DNA of 10,672 nucleotides from Mycoplasmatota bacterium (GCA_022712785.1 JAFLJX010000258.1:1-10672); one strand, 5' to 3'. Shown: positions 1 to 6,402, counted from the stretch's first letter. Program-made: numbers and translations. Notes: generated by a model from the letters alone, not told the origin.

Positions 1-2
1 AA

Positions 3-282
3 TTTATAGGTTCTTTTTGTATACTTAGAGGGAGCGGTTTAAAAAAAATTGATGGGGAGTATACCGATAATAATAAGCCCATCTTTAATTCTACTAGTCA
101 TGAGTTTAGAGTTTTGCTCAACTCCAAGAAGTTTTAAGGAAATAATGGATAAACTGGATTTGAAAGATAGAAAGCATTTTAGAGAAAAATACATTAATCT
201 ATTGTTGTTGAATGGGAAATTAGAAATGACTTTACCAGATAAACTAACATCAAAAAATCAAAAATATCTTAAAAGTTACTGA
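3..282 (+). pseudogene. Decayed C-terminus of an AlbA_2/HATPase_c_4-type ATP-binding regulator (COG2865/Fic-like C-terminal winged helix)
   Basis: Two pieces of one known protein architecture lie in different frames. Positions 3-119 read GSGLKKIDGEY followed by KPIF and FRVLL, which resembles the end of the HATPase_c_4 domain (GTGIxRI...KPxFxxxxxxFxVxL); this frame stops at 135-137. From about 106, in another frame, comes LEFCSTPRSFKEIMDKL, then LKDRKHFREKYI and LEMTLPDKLTSKNQKY, the C-terminal winged helix found on COG2865-type ATP-binding proteins and some Fic proteins, ending at TGA 280-282. The linker that normally separates these two domains is missing at the junction, and a linker-like TPQDTPQDK peptide instead lies downstream at 291-317. 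An open frame of about 77 codons can be read from TTG 49 or ATG 52, but its first 17 residues match nothing and no ribosome binding site precedes it. I therefore read it as a remnant, not a small gene. Family assignment is from remembered motifs; the rest of the gene, if any, lies left of the window. Confidence 0.6.
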
Positions 283-287
283 TTTTG

Positions 288-323
288 GTTACCCCACAAG
301 ATACCCCACAAGATAAAGATTAA
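288..323 (+). repeat. Tandem 12-base repeat encoding a TPQD-TPQD linker fragment
   Basis: ACCCCACAAGAT occurs twice in direct succession (291-302 and 303-314). In the frame starting at 288 it reads V-TPQD-TPQD-KD and then stops at TAA 321-323. Short TPQD/TPHK-type repeats of this kind are the usual linker between the ATPase domain and the C-terminal winged helix in COG2865-like proteins. Here the linker lies after the winged helix, in the same frame as the ATPase piece at 3-137, and leads nowhere. It is best explained as part of the same broken gene. Bases 324-395, before the next ribosome binding site, hold nothing I can recognise. Confidence 0.6.
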
Positions 324-408
324 CTTCAGCACTATGGCTTCTTTTAGAAAAATCAAAAAGGCATAAAATCATAAAACATTATACACTAATTACACGAGGA
401 GTGACAAG

Positions 409-1332
409 ATGGTAGTATATTTAGATTTAAATTTTTTAGGTGACCCCAATCGTAAATTGTTAGTTTCACGATATCCAAATATTGAATTTATAAATGATAA
501 AAGTAGATGTAAGGAAATTGATATATTAGTAACTTTTAATCCAAGCTTTGTTATTGGGAGTGATTTGTCTTTTTACCCAAGACTAAAGTGGATTCAGTAT
601 TTTTCTGCGGGGTTTAACGGAGTAGACTTTGAGAGTTTGAAAAAGCGTAATATAATATTTAGTAATGCACAAAACATATTCTCAAAATCAATCGCAGAAG
701 ACGTATTCACAAAGATACTTTATTTTAATCGTAATGTTAAACATGATATTGATTCAATGAAAGATAAATCATGGAGACCTGTTTCATATCATCCTGAACT
801 TACAAACTCTAATGTTCTAATACTCGGTGTAGGTTCGATTGGTAAAGAAATAGCCAAAAGACTTAAAGCATTTGAAGCAACAGTAGTAGGATATAGAAGA
901 AATTCAAAACAAGAAGATTACTTTGATAACATAATTACATCTAATAGTGAATTAGAAGTTGCACTAAAGAATGCAGACTACGTAATTCTTGCACTTCCAT
1001 TAAATGAAAATACACAGTATATGTTTAATAAAACTAAGTTTGATTTAATGAAGAAATCTTCATTATTCATAAACGTTGCTCGTGGTAAAGTAGTAAACCA
1101 AGATGATTTATATAACGCTCTAAAGAACAAACAAATAAGAGGTGCAGGATTAGATGTAACTGATCCTGAACCATTACCTAGCAGTGATCCTTTATGGAAT
1201 CTAGATAATGTGTTTATAACACCACATAATGCATCGTCGTCAATTTATATGAAGGAAAGATTGATGGGATTACTTACCATGAATCTTGATTTGTATATTT
1301 CTAACAAACCAATAAAATATAGAATAGTGTAG
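409..1332 (+). CDS. D-2-hydroxyacid dehydrogenase (NAD(P)-dependent)
   Basis: A 307-residue cytosolic enzyme of the D-isomer-specific 2-hydroxyacid dehydrogenase family, which reversibly reduces 2-keto acids to D-2-hydroxyacids. The Rossmann fingerprint GVGSIG is at residues 140-145. The catalytic triad is recognisable as R225 in INVARGKVV, E254 in LDVTDPEPLP and H273 in TPHNASS. The N-terminal half carries the family's WIQYFSAGFNGVD segment near 61-73. After the second Rossmann strand the sequence is VVGYRRN (159-165) instead of an acidic residue, which in relatives such as GhrA points to NADP(H) rather than NAD(H). The start is fixed by GAGGAG at 396-401, seven bases before ATG. It stands alone: the remnant upstream looks dead and a strong terminator follows at once. 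The substrate (glyoxylate, hydroxypyruvate, phenylpyruvate or branched-chain keto acids) cannot be read from sequence. No motif supports calling it SerA or lactate dehydrogenase specifically. Confidence 0.92.
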   Translation: MVVYLDLNFLGDPNRKLLVSRYPNIEFINDKSRCKEIDILVTFNPSFVIGSDLSFYPRLKWIQYFSAGFNGVDFESLKKRNIIFSNAQNIFSKSIAEDVFTKILYFNRNVKHDIDSMKDKSWRPVSYHPELTNSNVLILGVGSIGKEIAKRLKAFEATVVGYRRNSKQEDYFDNIITSNSELEVALKNADYVILALPLNENTQYMFNKTKFDLMKKSSLFINVARGKVVNQDDLYNALKNKQIRGAGLDVTDPEPLPSSDPLWNLDNVFITPHNASSSIYMKERLMGLLTMNLDLYISNKPIKYRIV

Positions 1333-1352
1333 TTAAAAATAAAGTGTAATAT

Positions 1353-1395
1353 AAAGATGTAAGTACTTGGCTACCAAGTACTTACATCTTTTTCT
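1353..1395 (+). terminator. Strong intrinsic terminator after the dehydrogenase gene
   Basis: A perfect 18-bp stem (1353-1370 with 1374-1391) closes a three-base CTA loop and runs into TTTTTCTT. It begins 20 bases after the dehydrogenase stop codon. The stem is near-palindromic, so it could also form on the other strand, but nothing converges on it here. Confidence 0.9.
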
Positions 1396-1424
1396 TGAAA
1401 TAACTTTGATAGTTGAACTATAAT
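1395..1424 (+). promoter_or_regulatory. Sigma-70/SigA-type promoter of the PPC-repeat lipoprotein gene
   Basis: TTGAAA (1395-1400), an 18-base spacer and a perfect TATAAT (1419-1424) lie about 33 bases ahead of the start codon at 1458. The -35 box begins in the T-tail of the preceding terminator, so the two transcription units are packed end to end. An alternative pairing, TTGATA 1406-1411 with TATATA about 18 bases later, is weaker. Confidence 0.65.
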
Positions 1425-1457
1425 TAGGGTATATATATACGAGAAAGAAGGATAAAT

Positions 1458-3818
1458 ATGAAGAAAATCTTATTAATGTTTCTGTTAGTTATTGGATTAC
1501 TTTTAACAGGATGTGGTTCAACATCAGACGATCCAGGTGATGATAATCCAAAAGATCCAACTGGGGTTACTGATCCACTTGATGGAATTGACGAAGCTTT
1601 GGTTTTATTAATGGATGGAGATTTTGAAGGGGAATTTGATGGAAATACTATATCATATTATTTTTATCTACCTGTACATACAGAATTTACATTTTCTTTA
1701 GACGCAGATTTTGATAGTTTGATTGTAATAAAAGAGCTATTAACAAGTAATATTGTATTTGAGGGTGATGATTCAATCTTTGGAGATGATGTAAATAGCT
1801 TTATTAGTTTGGACGCTGGGGAGTATGTTGTTGAATTAAGTTCGCGTGACGGTGAAAAAGGTTCTTTTAGTATTACTCTTAGTGATGAATCAATATATAC
1901 ATCAATCTATGTTGATGTATTATTAAATGACTCAGTTGAAATGGCTACTATAAAAGGATACTTACTTAAAATTGAAAAAGCTTCTTACTATAGTATTGTT
2001 AGTATTGGAGACCTTGATTTAGAAGGTGCATTATCTTCTATTGAAGGTGAATTCTTATCTTACGGAATTAATATTTCTGAAGTAAATAATAATTTTGAGA
2101 TGATTGCTTATTTAGAAGTAGGGTCATACATCATAGGTGTCGCAGCTCACGATATTGGTGCATCTGGAAGTTATCAGTTGTTAGTTGAAGAAACAACATT
2201 AACACACACGACTGTAATTGCTGAAGATACATTTATAAATGACATATTAATCGCAGGTGAAAAAAATACAGTTGAATTTGTCGTAACTACTCCTGGAGAA
2301 ATTCAAATCTATACAGTTAGTACATTTGATTCTTATGGAACTATTTATGATACTGATGGAGAAGTTGTTGCTTTTAATGATGATGGTGCATATAATAGTG
2401 ATTTTTATATTGATGTATTTTTAGAGAGTGGAACATATACTATTGAAGTAAAAGGTGTAGATGATTATGAAGCTGGAAGTTATGTTTTAGTTTATGATAC
2501 AGAAGAAGGAGATTCTTCATCTGAACCAGATGAAGAATATTCTATTGATCTGAATTCAAATGTTACTGGAACACTTGGTGCAGGAGAATTACATTCATAT
2601 ACATTTACAATACCTAGTGATGGTAAAGTTACAGCATATTTAGTAAGTGACTTTGACAGCTATGGAGCTATTGTGAATAGTGATGGCAATGTTGTTGAGT
2701 ATAATGACGATGCATCGTCCGTAACTTATGATTTTAAGATAGAGAATTATTCAATATCACAAGGAACATATTCTGTATATGTTAAAGGATATGATATATC
2801 AGAATATGGTAACTACACACTATATATAACATTTGAAGCAAATGGAGTTGTAACTGAACCAGTTATTGAAGTTTACCCAATTAATTTAAATTCAAATGTT
2901 AATGGAACTCTTGGAAGTGGAGATATTATTTCTTATACTTTCACAGTTACTGTGGCTGGTAACTTTACAGCATATATTGAAGGTGAATTTGAAAGCCTTG
3001 GATATCTTAAAAATAGTATTGGGATGCCAATAATGGTCGGGATACCTCAATACGGAAGTAATGATTTTAGAATACAGGATTTTGCATTAACTGCAGGAAC
3101 ATATTCTTTTGATATTGTTGGATTTGATCCATTAGAATATGGTGATTTTACATTGTATGTAGAGTTTGAAGAAAATGGATCATTAGTTACAGATATAATT
3201 CCAAATCAATTAGTTGAAGGTAATTTATCAAGTAACGGAATTGACATTTATTCATTTACAATAGAACGTGGAGGATATATTCATTCTAATTTAGAAAGTA
3301 CATATGACACTCAAGGGACTTTATCTGATGTTTATGGTGTTATCTTACTTGAAGATGATGATAGTGGAGATGGATTTAATTTTGAATTAAGTGGAGTATA
3401 TTTAGACCCTGGTTATTATGAAATAAGTATTAATGGATTCTCTAGTGAAGACTACGGAAATTATGTTTTAAGTTTAGACATTATTTATGGGAACCTTGTA
3501 AATGCAATACCATTAGAATTACCATCTGATACTGAAAGTACTTTAGATTCAGATGACTATGACTGGTATAAGATAGAAATACTTGAAACAGGTTATATAA
3601 CAGCTTATTTAGTTTCTTCATTAGATACTTATGGATACCTGGTAGATGAAGATGGTGGATATATAGATTCAAATGATGATGATTATGATGATATCAATTT
3701 TTATATTACCGCTTATTTAGAACCTGGAACATATTATATAGTTGTATGTGGATATGATGACAGTACAGCTGGTGATTATTCATTACACGTAGGATTCTCA
3801 ATAGAAAATCCTGAATAA
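1458..3818 (+). CDS. Surface lipoprotein made of seven PPC-like repeats
   Basis: A 786-residue predicted lipoprotein. Residues 1-19 are a lipoprotein signal (MKK, a hydrophobic run, then LTGC), so the mature protein should start at lipidated C19, followed by an acidic, Pro/Gly-rich tether to about residue 45. The rest is seven diverged repeats of about 90-100 residues: roughly 52-141, 150-243, 255-346, 361-459, 472-571, 583-674 and 683-779. Each follows the plan of bacterial pre-peptidase C-terminal (PPC, PF04151) beta-sandwich domains: G-x-L, Y-x-F/I, a central D-S/T-Y-G, D-G with an acidic N-D-D loop, then G-T-Y-x-I/V-x-V-x-G and G-x-Y-x-L. PPC domains usually accompany secreted peptidases; no enzymatic domain or catalytic motif is visible here. 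The chain is strongly acidic. AGAAGG at 1446-1451 supports the start. It is monocistronic, with its own promoter and terminator. Function is unknown; a surface binding or spacer role is inference. Confidence 0.85.
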   Translation: MKKILLMFLLVIGLLLTGCGSTSDDPGDDNPKDPTGVTDPLDGIDEALVLLMDGDFEGEFDGNTISYYFYLPVHTEFTFSLDADFDSLIVIKELLTSNIVFEGDDSIFGDDVNSFISLDAGEYVVELSSRDGEKGSFSITLSDESIYTSIYVDVLLNDSVEMATIKGYLLKIEKASYYSIVSIGDLDLEGALSSIEGEFLSYGINISEVNNNFEMIAYLEVGSYIIGVAAHDIGASGSYQLLVEETTLTHTTVIAEDTFINDILIAGEKNTVEFVVTTPGEIQIYTVSTFDSYGTIYDTDGEVVAFNDDGAYNSDFYIDVFLESGTYTIEVKGVDDYEAGSYVLVYDTEEGDSSSEPDEEYSIDLNSNVTGTLGAGELHSYTFTIPSDGKVTAYLVSDFDSYGAIVNSDGNVVEYNDDASSVTYDFKIENYSISQGTYSVYVKGYDISEYGNYTLYITFEANGVVTEPVIEVYPINLNSNVNGTLGSGDIISYTFTVTVAGNFTAYIEGEFESLGYLKNSIGMPIMVGIPQYGSNDFRIQDFALTAGTYSFDIVGFDPLEYGDFTLYVEFEENGSLVTDIIPNQLVEGNLSSNGIDIYSFTIERGGYIHSNLESTYDTQGTLSDVYGVILLEDDDSGDGFNFELSGVYLDPGYYEISINGFSSEDYGNYVLSLDIIYGNLVNAIPLELPSDTESTLDSDDYDWYKIEILETGYITAYLVSSLDTYGYLVDEDGGYIDSNDDDYDDINFYITAYLEPGTYYIVVCGYDDSTAGDYSLHVGFSIENPE
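1611..3794 (+). repeat. Seven in-frame PPC-like domain repeats
   Basis: Approximate unit boundaries in the DNA are 1611-1880, 1905-2186, 2220-2495, 2538-2834, 2871-3170, 3204-3479 and 3504-3794. Units 4 and 5 are the most alike: both open with (I/P)(D/N)LNSNV-x-GTLG and share the stretch TTCAAATGTTA at DNA level. Units 1 and 2 are the most diverged, and unit 1 lacks the typical DDG-type acidic loop. The units have drifted too far for easy recombination between most of them, which points to old domain duplication and not to recent slippage. Confidence 0.7.
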
Positions 3819-3852
3819 TAGTTTAAATGTAGAAATATAAAAAATATAAAAC

Positions 3853-3889
3853 AAAAACCCAATTCAATTTTTATTGAATTGGGTTTTTT
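3853..3889 (+). terminator. Intrinsic terminator after the PPC-repeat lipoprotein
   Basis: A 16-bp stem (3853-3868 with 3873-3888), including AACCCAATTCAAT, closes a TTTT loop and ends in six T residues. It starts 35 bases beyond the lipoprotein stop codon. A-rich on the left arm and T-rich on the right, it could act on either strand. Confidence 0.9.
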
Positions 3890-3952
3890 GTATGAAATTA
3901 GAAAATCTTCAAAACGTTGAATAAATAGTATTGTAAATCTATAAACTATATA

Positions 3953-3961
3953 TGTTATAAT
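3953..3961 (+). promoter_or_regulatory. Extended -10 promoter of azlCD
   Basis: TGTTATAAT is a perfect extended -10 element. A weak -35 (TTGTAA, 3931-3936) sits 19 bases upstream of TATAAT. Transcription should begin near 3967-3969, which is downstream of an in-frame ATG at 3964 and therefore rules that ATG out as the azlC start. Confidence 0.65.
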
Positions 3962-4002
3962 AAATGAAATATTCAAAGCTGAATGTGGATAGGAGTGATA
4001 AG

Positions 4003-4692
4003 ATGAATAAATATTTTATAAATGGTATAAAAGAATCATACCCAATAGTACTTGGATATATTCCTATAGGACTTGCATTCGGAGTTTTAGCACGTAGTAC
4101 GGGTATTTCGCCACTGGGTGTATTATTGATTTCTTTAATATTGTTTGCCGGATCTGCTCAGTTTATAATAGTTTCAATGCTAGCAAGTCTTGCTAGCGGT
4201 GTTTCAATTGTCTTTACTATTTTTATTGTTAACTTCAGACATTTCCTAATGAGTTCAGCTTATTCAAAATACTTTAAAGATGATAAAACATCTTCATTAG
4301 CTTTTTTATCATACTTTATAACAGATGAATCATTTGCTATTGGGATAAACAAAGCAAAGTATGAAAATGAAGAATTTAATAAAAGTTATTTACTAGGAGT
4401 TGAGCTATCTGGATATTTTACTTGGGCTATCTTTACCACTATTGGCGCAATTGTTGGTAGTTTTATAACTGATTTTGAGGCTCTAGGATTAGACTTTGCA
4501 CTACCAGCAATGTTTATTGGTCTTTTAGCACTTTTAATAAAAACAAAAAAAGATTTAATAGTATGCATCTTAGCAGGAGTCCTAACTCTTTTATTGAGTA
4601 TGACTTTCTTAGAAAGCTTCGCAGTAATAATAGGTTCTGTTATTGCTTCTATAGTTTTAGTAGGAGGTCATGATGATAAATTACATGAGTGA
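4003..4692 (+). CDS. azlC: AzlC family branched-chain amino acid exporter, large subunit
   Basis: Integral membrane protein of 229 residues from this start, the usual size for AzlC (PF03591). It opens with the family signature: YPIVLGYIPIGLAFGVLA, then LILFAGSAQFI and, after another membrane span, IVNFRHFLMSSAYS. Five or more further hydrophobic segments follow. AzlC works with the small AzlD protein; characterised pairs (Bacillus AzlCD, E. coli YgaZH, Corynebacterium BrnFE) export branched-chain amino acids, and some also methionine or analogues. I chose ATG 4003 because AGGAG at 3991-3995 lies seven bases upstream, while the in-frame ATG at 3964 falls before the expected transcription start and would add a polar, non-conserved N-terminus. 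The last 20 or so bases overlap azlD, so the pair is translationally coupled. No Lrp/AzlB-like regulator gene is nearby. Confidence 0.92.
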   Translation: MNKYFINGIKESYPIVLGYIPIGLAFGVLARSTGISPLGVLLISLILFAGSAQFIIVSMLASLASGVSIVFTIFIVNFRHFLMSSAYSKYFKDDKTSSLAFLSYFITDESFAIGINKAKYENEEFNKSYLLGVELSGYFTWAIFTTIGAIVGSFITDFEALGLDFALPAMFIGLLALLIKTKKDLIVCILAGVLTLLLSMTFLESFAVIIGSVIASIVLVGGHDDKLHE

Positions 4693-5011
4693 TTCTACAT
4701 TTATACTAATATTAATATTTACTATGATAGTTACATATATACCAAGAATGTTACCACTTGTTATTTTAAGTAAAACTAAACTACCACCTAGGGTGGAAAG
4801 ATTCTTAGATTATATTCCTATCGCAATATTAGGATCAATTCTCTTACCCACACTGATTTATAAAGAAGAACAAATCAATATATCATTTGACAATGAAATA
4901 TTGATTGCAGGTATAATAACTGTTATTGTAGCTAAGTTTGTTAAACGAGTAGACGTTATAGTTATAACTGGTATATTAGTTACAATTATATTAAGAATAA
5001 TTATGAAATAA
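4673..5011 (+). CDS. azlD: AzlD family branched-chain amino acid exporter, small subunit
   Basis: A 112-residue membrane protein of the AzlD family (PF05437), partner of AzlC in branched-chain amino acid export. Visible hallmarks are TYIPRMLPLVIL followed by the KLPPRVERFLDYIPIAILGSI segment, then two further hydrophobic spans reaching the C-terminus, as expected for this small four-span subunit. The reading frame overlaps the end of azlC. AGGAGG at 4662-4667 lies five bases before ATG 4673 but only two before ATG 4670, so 4673 is preferred. A further ATG at 4685 (MSDSTF) is too far from the site, though it matches the usual family N-terminus better. Transcription ends at the hairpin just after the stop codon. 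Confidence 0.9.
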   Translation: MINYMSDSTFILILIFTMIVTYIPRMLPLVILSKTKLPPRVERFLDYIPIAILGSILLPTLIYKEEQINISFDNEILIAGIITVIVAKFVKRVDVIVITGILVTIILRIIMK

Positions 5012-5012
5012 A

Positions 5013-5040
5013 AAAAGAAATCTCAACTGAGATTTCTTTT
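5013..5040. terminator. Bidirectional terminator between azlD and the OFA transporter
   Basis: A 12-bp stem (5013-5024 with 5029-5040, AAAAGAAATCTC and its complement) closes an AACT loop. It ends in TTTT on the plus strand and in a longer T-run on the minus strand. It lies directly after azlD and 14 bases beyond the end of the converging transporter gene, so it should serve both. Confidence 0.85.
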
Positions 5041-5053
5041 AAATTTAAAACAA

Positions 5054-6208
5054 TTATTTTCTTTCTTTAATAGAGAATGCAATTACCAAACCAATTGCTC
5101 CAGCAATTGCTGAAACTATAAATGTATTTGTATAACTACCTACAAACATTTTAATGAATATTCCAGATAAAGCAGCTAATCCATATGCTTGATAAACTAT
5201 TCCGTAATTTGATCCATATTTATATGAACCAAATTGTTGATTTGTAAATGTTGGGAATAAAGCTAAGAATCCACCGTATCCTACAGCGATACCAATGATA
5301 CCAATATAGAATAAGAATGTAACATCAGCAAATAGAGCTATTGTAAGTAATGAAAGAATAGTTATAACAAAGACACCTTTTAAAATATTCAATGTACCAA
5401 ATTTGTCTGATAAATATCCTGATAATAATCTACTACTTGCATTTGATATAGCTAGTATTGATACTAACGATGCAGCAGCAGCAACTGTAAGACTTGCATC
5501 TAACCCAATGTTCTTCGCAGCTCCTAAAACTAGTAGACCTGGAATTACAGCTAACCAGTACATAAGCCATACTTTTTTAAACTTAGTAGTTTTTATCATT
5601 TCTTTTGTTGTATAGTCATTATCAGTTTTAATCATAACTGTTTTTTCATAACCCTTAGGTAATGAAACAAACATTGCTCCAAATATGATTATAATCATTG
5701 ATAGTATTCCTAAATACATAAAAGATCCAGAAACATCATTATTTTTTAGAAGTAATCCAATTACTTCTTTAAATAAAATACTTCCTCCACCGAATATAGC
5801 AACACTTAATCCAGTTATAGTTCCTTTGTTATTTGGGAACCATTTTATTAAAGTAGATAAAGGACAAACGTATACGAAACCAACACCTGCTCCTGAGATT
5901 ACTCCATATGTTAAGTAAAGCATTATAGGAGTAGTTGCGAAAGATGAAAGCATTAATCCTCCACCATATAGTATTCCACCAATAATTAAAGTAATTTTTG
6001 GTCCTTTTTTATCAACAAGTCTCCCTGATAATATAGTACTAAATGCGAAAACAAATTGTGCAATTGAATATGTAATTATTACTTCATTGTCACTCCATGA
6101 CATTTCATCAATAATTGCTGTACTGAATATGCTCCAAGCATATAACCCAGCAATTGTTAGTTGTGCAAGTAATGCACCAAACAGTACGGTATATTTATTT
6201 CTAATCAT
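5054..6208 (-). CDS. OFA-family (oxalate/formate antiporter-like) MFS transporter
   Basis: A 384-residue major facilitator superfamily protein with about twelve hydrophobic spans. The MFS loop 2-3 motif is at 61-71 (SGRLVDKKGPK), with its second-half counterpart SGYLSDKFG at 263-271. The segment GAGVGFVYVCPLSTLIKWFP (106-125), then KGTITGLSVAIFGGGS, is the hallmark of the OFA group typified by Oxalobacter OxlT. R260 in NASSRLLSGYLSDK sits where OxlT has a substrate-binding arginine. In YQAYGLAAL (339-347) a tyrosine (Y342) occupies the place I would expect for OxlT's other key residue, a lysine. Oxalate is therefore doubtful, and a different monocarboxylate or dicarboxylate is more likely. 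GAGGAG on the minus strand (complement of 6218-6223), nine bases from ATG, supports the start. It is a single-gene unit, divergent from the DUF438-PAS gene and convergent with azlCD. Substrate unknown. Confidence 0.88.
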   Translation of the reverse strand: MIRNKYTVLFGALLAQLTIAGLYAWSIFSTAIIDEMSWSDNEVIITYSIAQFVFAFSTILSGRLVDKKGPKITLIIGGILYGGGLMLSSFATTPIMLYLTYGVISGAGVGFVYVCPLSTLIKWFPNNKGTITGLSVAIFGGGSILFKEVIGLLLKNNDVSGSFMYLGILSMIIIIFGAMFVSLPKGYEKTVMIKTDNDYTTKEMIKTTKFKKVWLMYWLAVIPGLLVLGAAKNIGLDASLTVAAAASLVSILAISNASSRLLSGYLSDKFGTLNILKGVFVITILSLLTIALFADVTFLFYIGIIGIAVGYGGFLALFPTFTNQQFGSYKYGSNYGIVYQAYGLAALSGIFIKMFVGSYTNTFIVSAIAGAIGLVIAFSIKERK

Positions 6209-6247
6209 TTTTTCAAGCTCCTCGTAGTATTTTATTTATGTACATAA

Positions 6248-6272
6248 AAAGGGCAGAATTTTTAAGCCCTTT
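6248..6272 (-). promoter_or_regulatory. Hairpin/operator at the 5' end of the OFA transporter mRNA
   Basis: AAAGGGC and its complement GCCCTTT (6248-6254 and 6266-6272) flank 11 A/T-rich bases. The transcription start predicted from the adjacent -10 box falls at about 6269-6271, so the transcript would begin with this stem and the stem is followed by TTTTT. It may stabilise the 5' end, act as a small attenuator, or as DNA be an operator for a dimeric repressor. The sequence alone does not separate these. Confidence 0.45.
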
Positions 6273-6276
6273 AAGT

Positions 6277-6285
6277 ATTATAGCA
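6277..6285 (-). promoter_or_regulatory. Extended -10 promoter of the OFA transporter
   Basis: On the minus strand this reads TGCTATAAT, a perfect TATAAT with extended TGn. No convincing -35 box stands 16-18 bases upstream (CTGTTT or TGTTTA are the nearest candidates), which fits an extended -10 promoter. It leaves a leader of about 60 bases before the start codon. Confidence 0.6.
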
Positions 6286-6364
6286 CAAATCATTTATATA
6301 AACAGAGTTTATTACTTATGTAATTATAAAAATGTTAAGAAAGATATAATTGTGATAAATAATT

Positions 6365-6373
6365 TGATATAAT
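6365..6373 (+). promoter_or_regulatory. Extended -10 promoter of the DUF438-PAS gene
   Basis: TGATATAAT (TATAAT at 6368-6373) lies about 29 bases before the start codon. A second TATAAT occurs at 6345-6350 without a clear -35. The region 6286-6364 between the two divergent promoters is nearly all A/T, and I see no clear regulator-binding palindrome in it. Confidence 0.55.
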
Positions 6374-6402
6374 GATAGAGATAAATAAATGGAGGTATAA
6401 AT

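Noticed and set aside
49..282. Open frame of 77 codons as a stand-alone small gene
   Set aside because: It has no ribosome binding site, its first 17 residues are unlike the family, and the upstream ATPase piece continues in another frame. It fits a pseudogene better.
3481..3672. Minus-strand open frame opposite the last PPC repeats
   Set aside because: It is a shadow of the repeat gene; the H/L/Y bias comes from the antisense of D/N/Y codons.
1458..3818. PPC-repeat lipoprotein as a peptidase
   Set aside because: PPC domains often accompany peptidases, but no HExxH, Ser/His/Asp triad region or other catalytic block is visible between the signal and the repeats.
3776..3976. Minus-strand open frame of 66 codons
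   Set aside because: It runs through the lipoprotein terminator and the azlCD promoter, and its protein is low-complexity and unlike any family.
3964..4002. Longer azlC start at ATG 3964
   Set aside because: It lies three bases after the TATAAT box, upstream of the expected transcript start, and lacks a ribosome binding site.
6350..6369. TTGTGATAAATAATTTGATA as an FNR/CRP/Rex-type operator
   Set aside because: Only one half-site resembles the consensus; the other half does not form the dyad, and matches of this quality are expected by chance in A/T-rich DNA.
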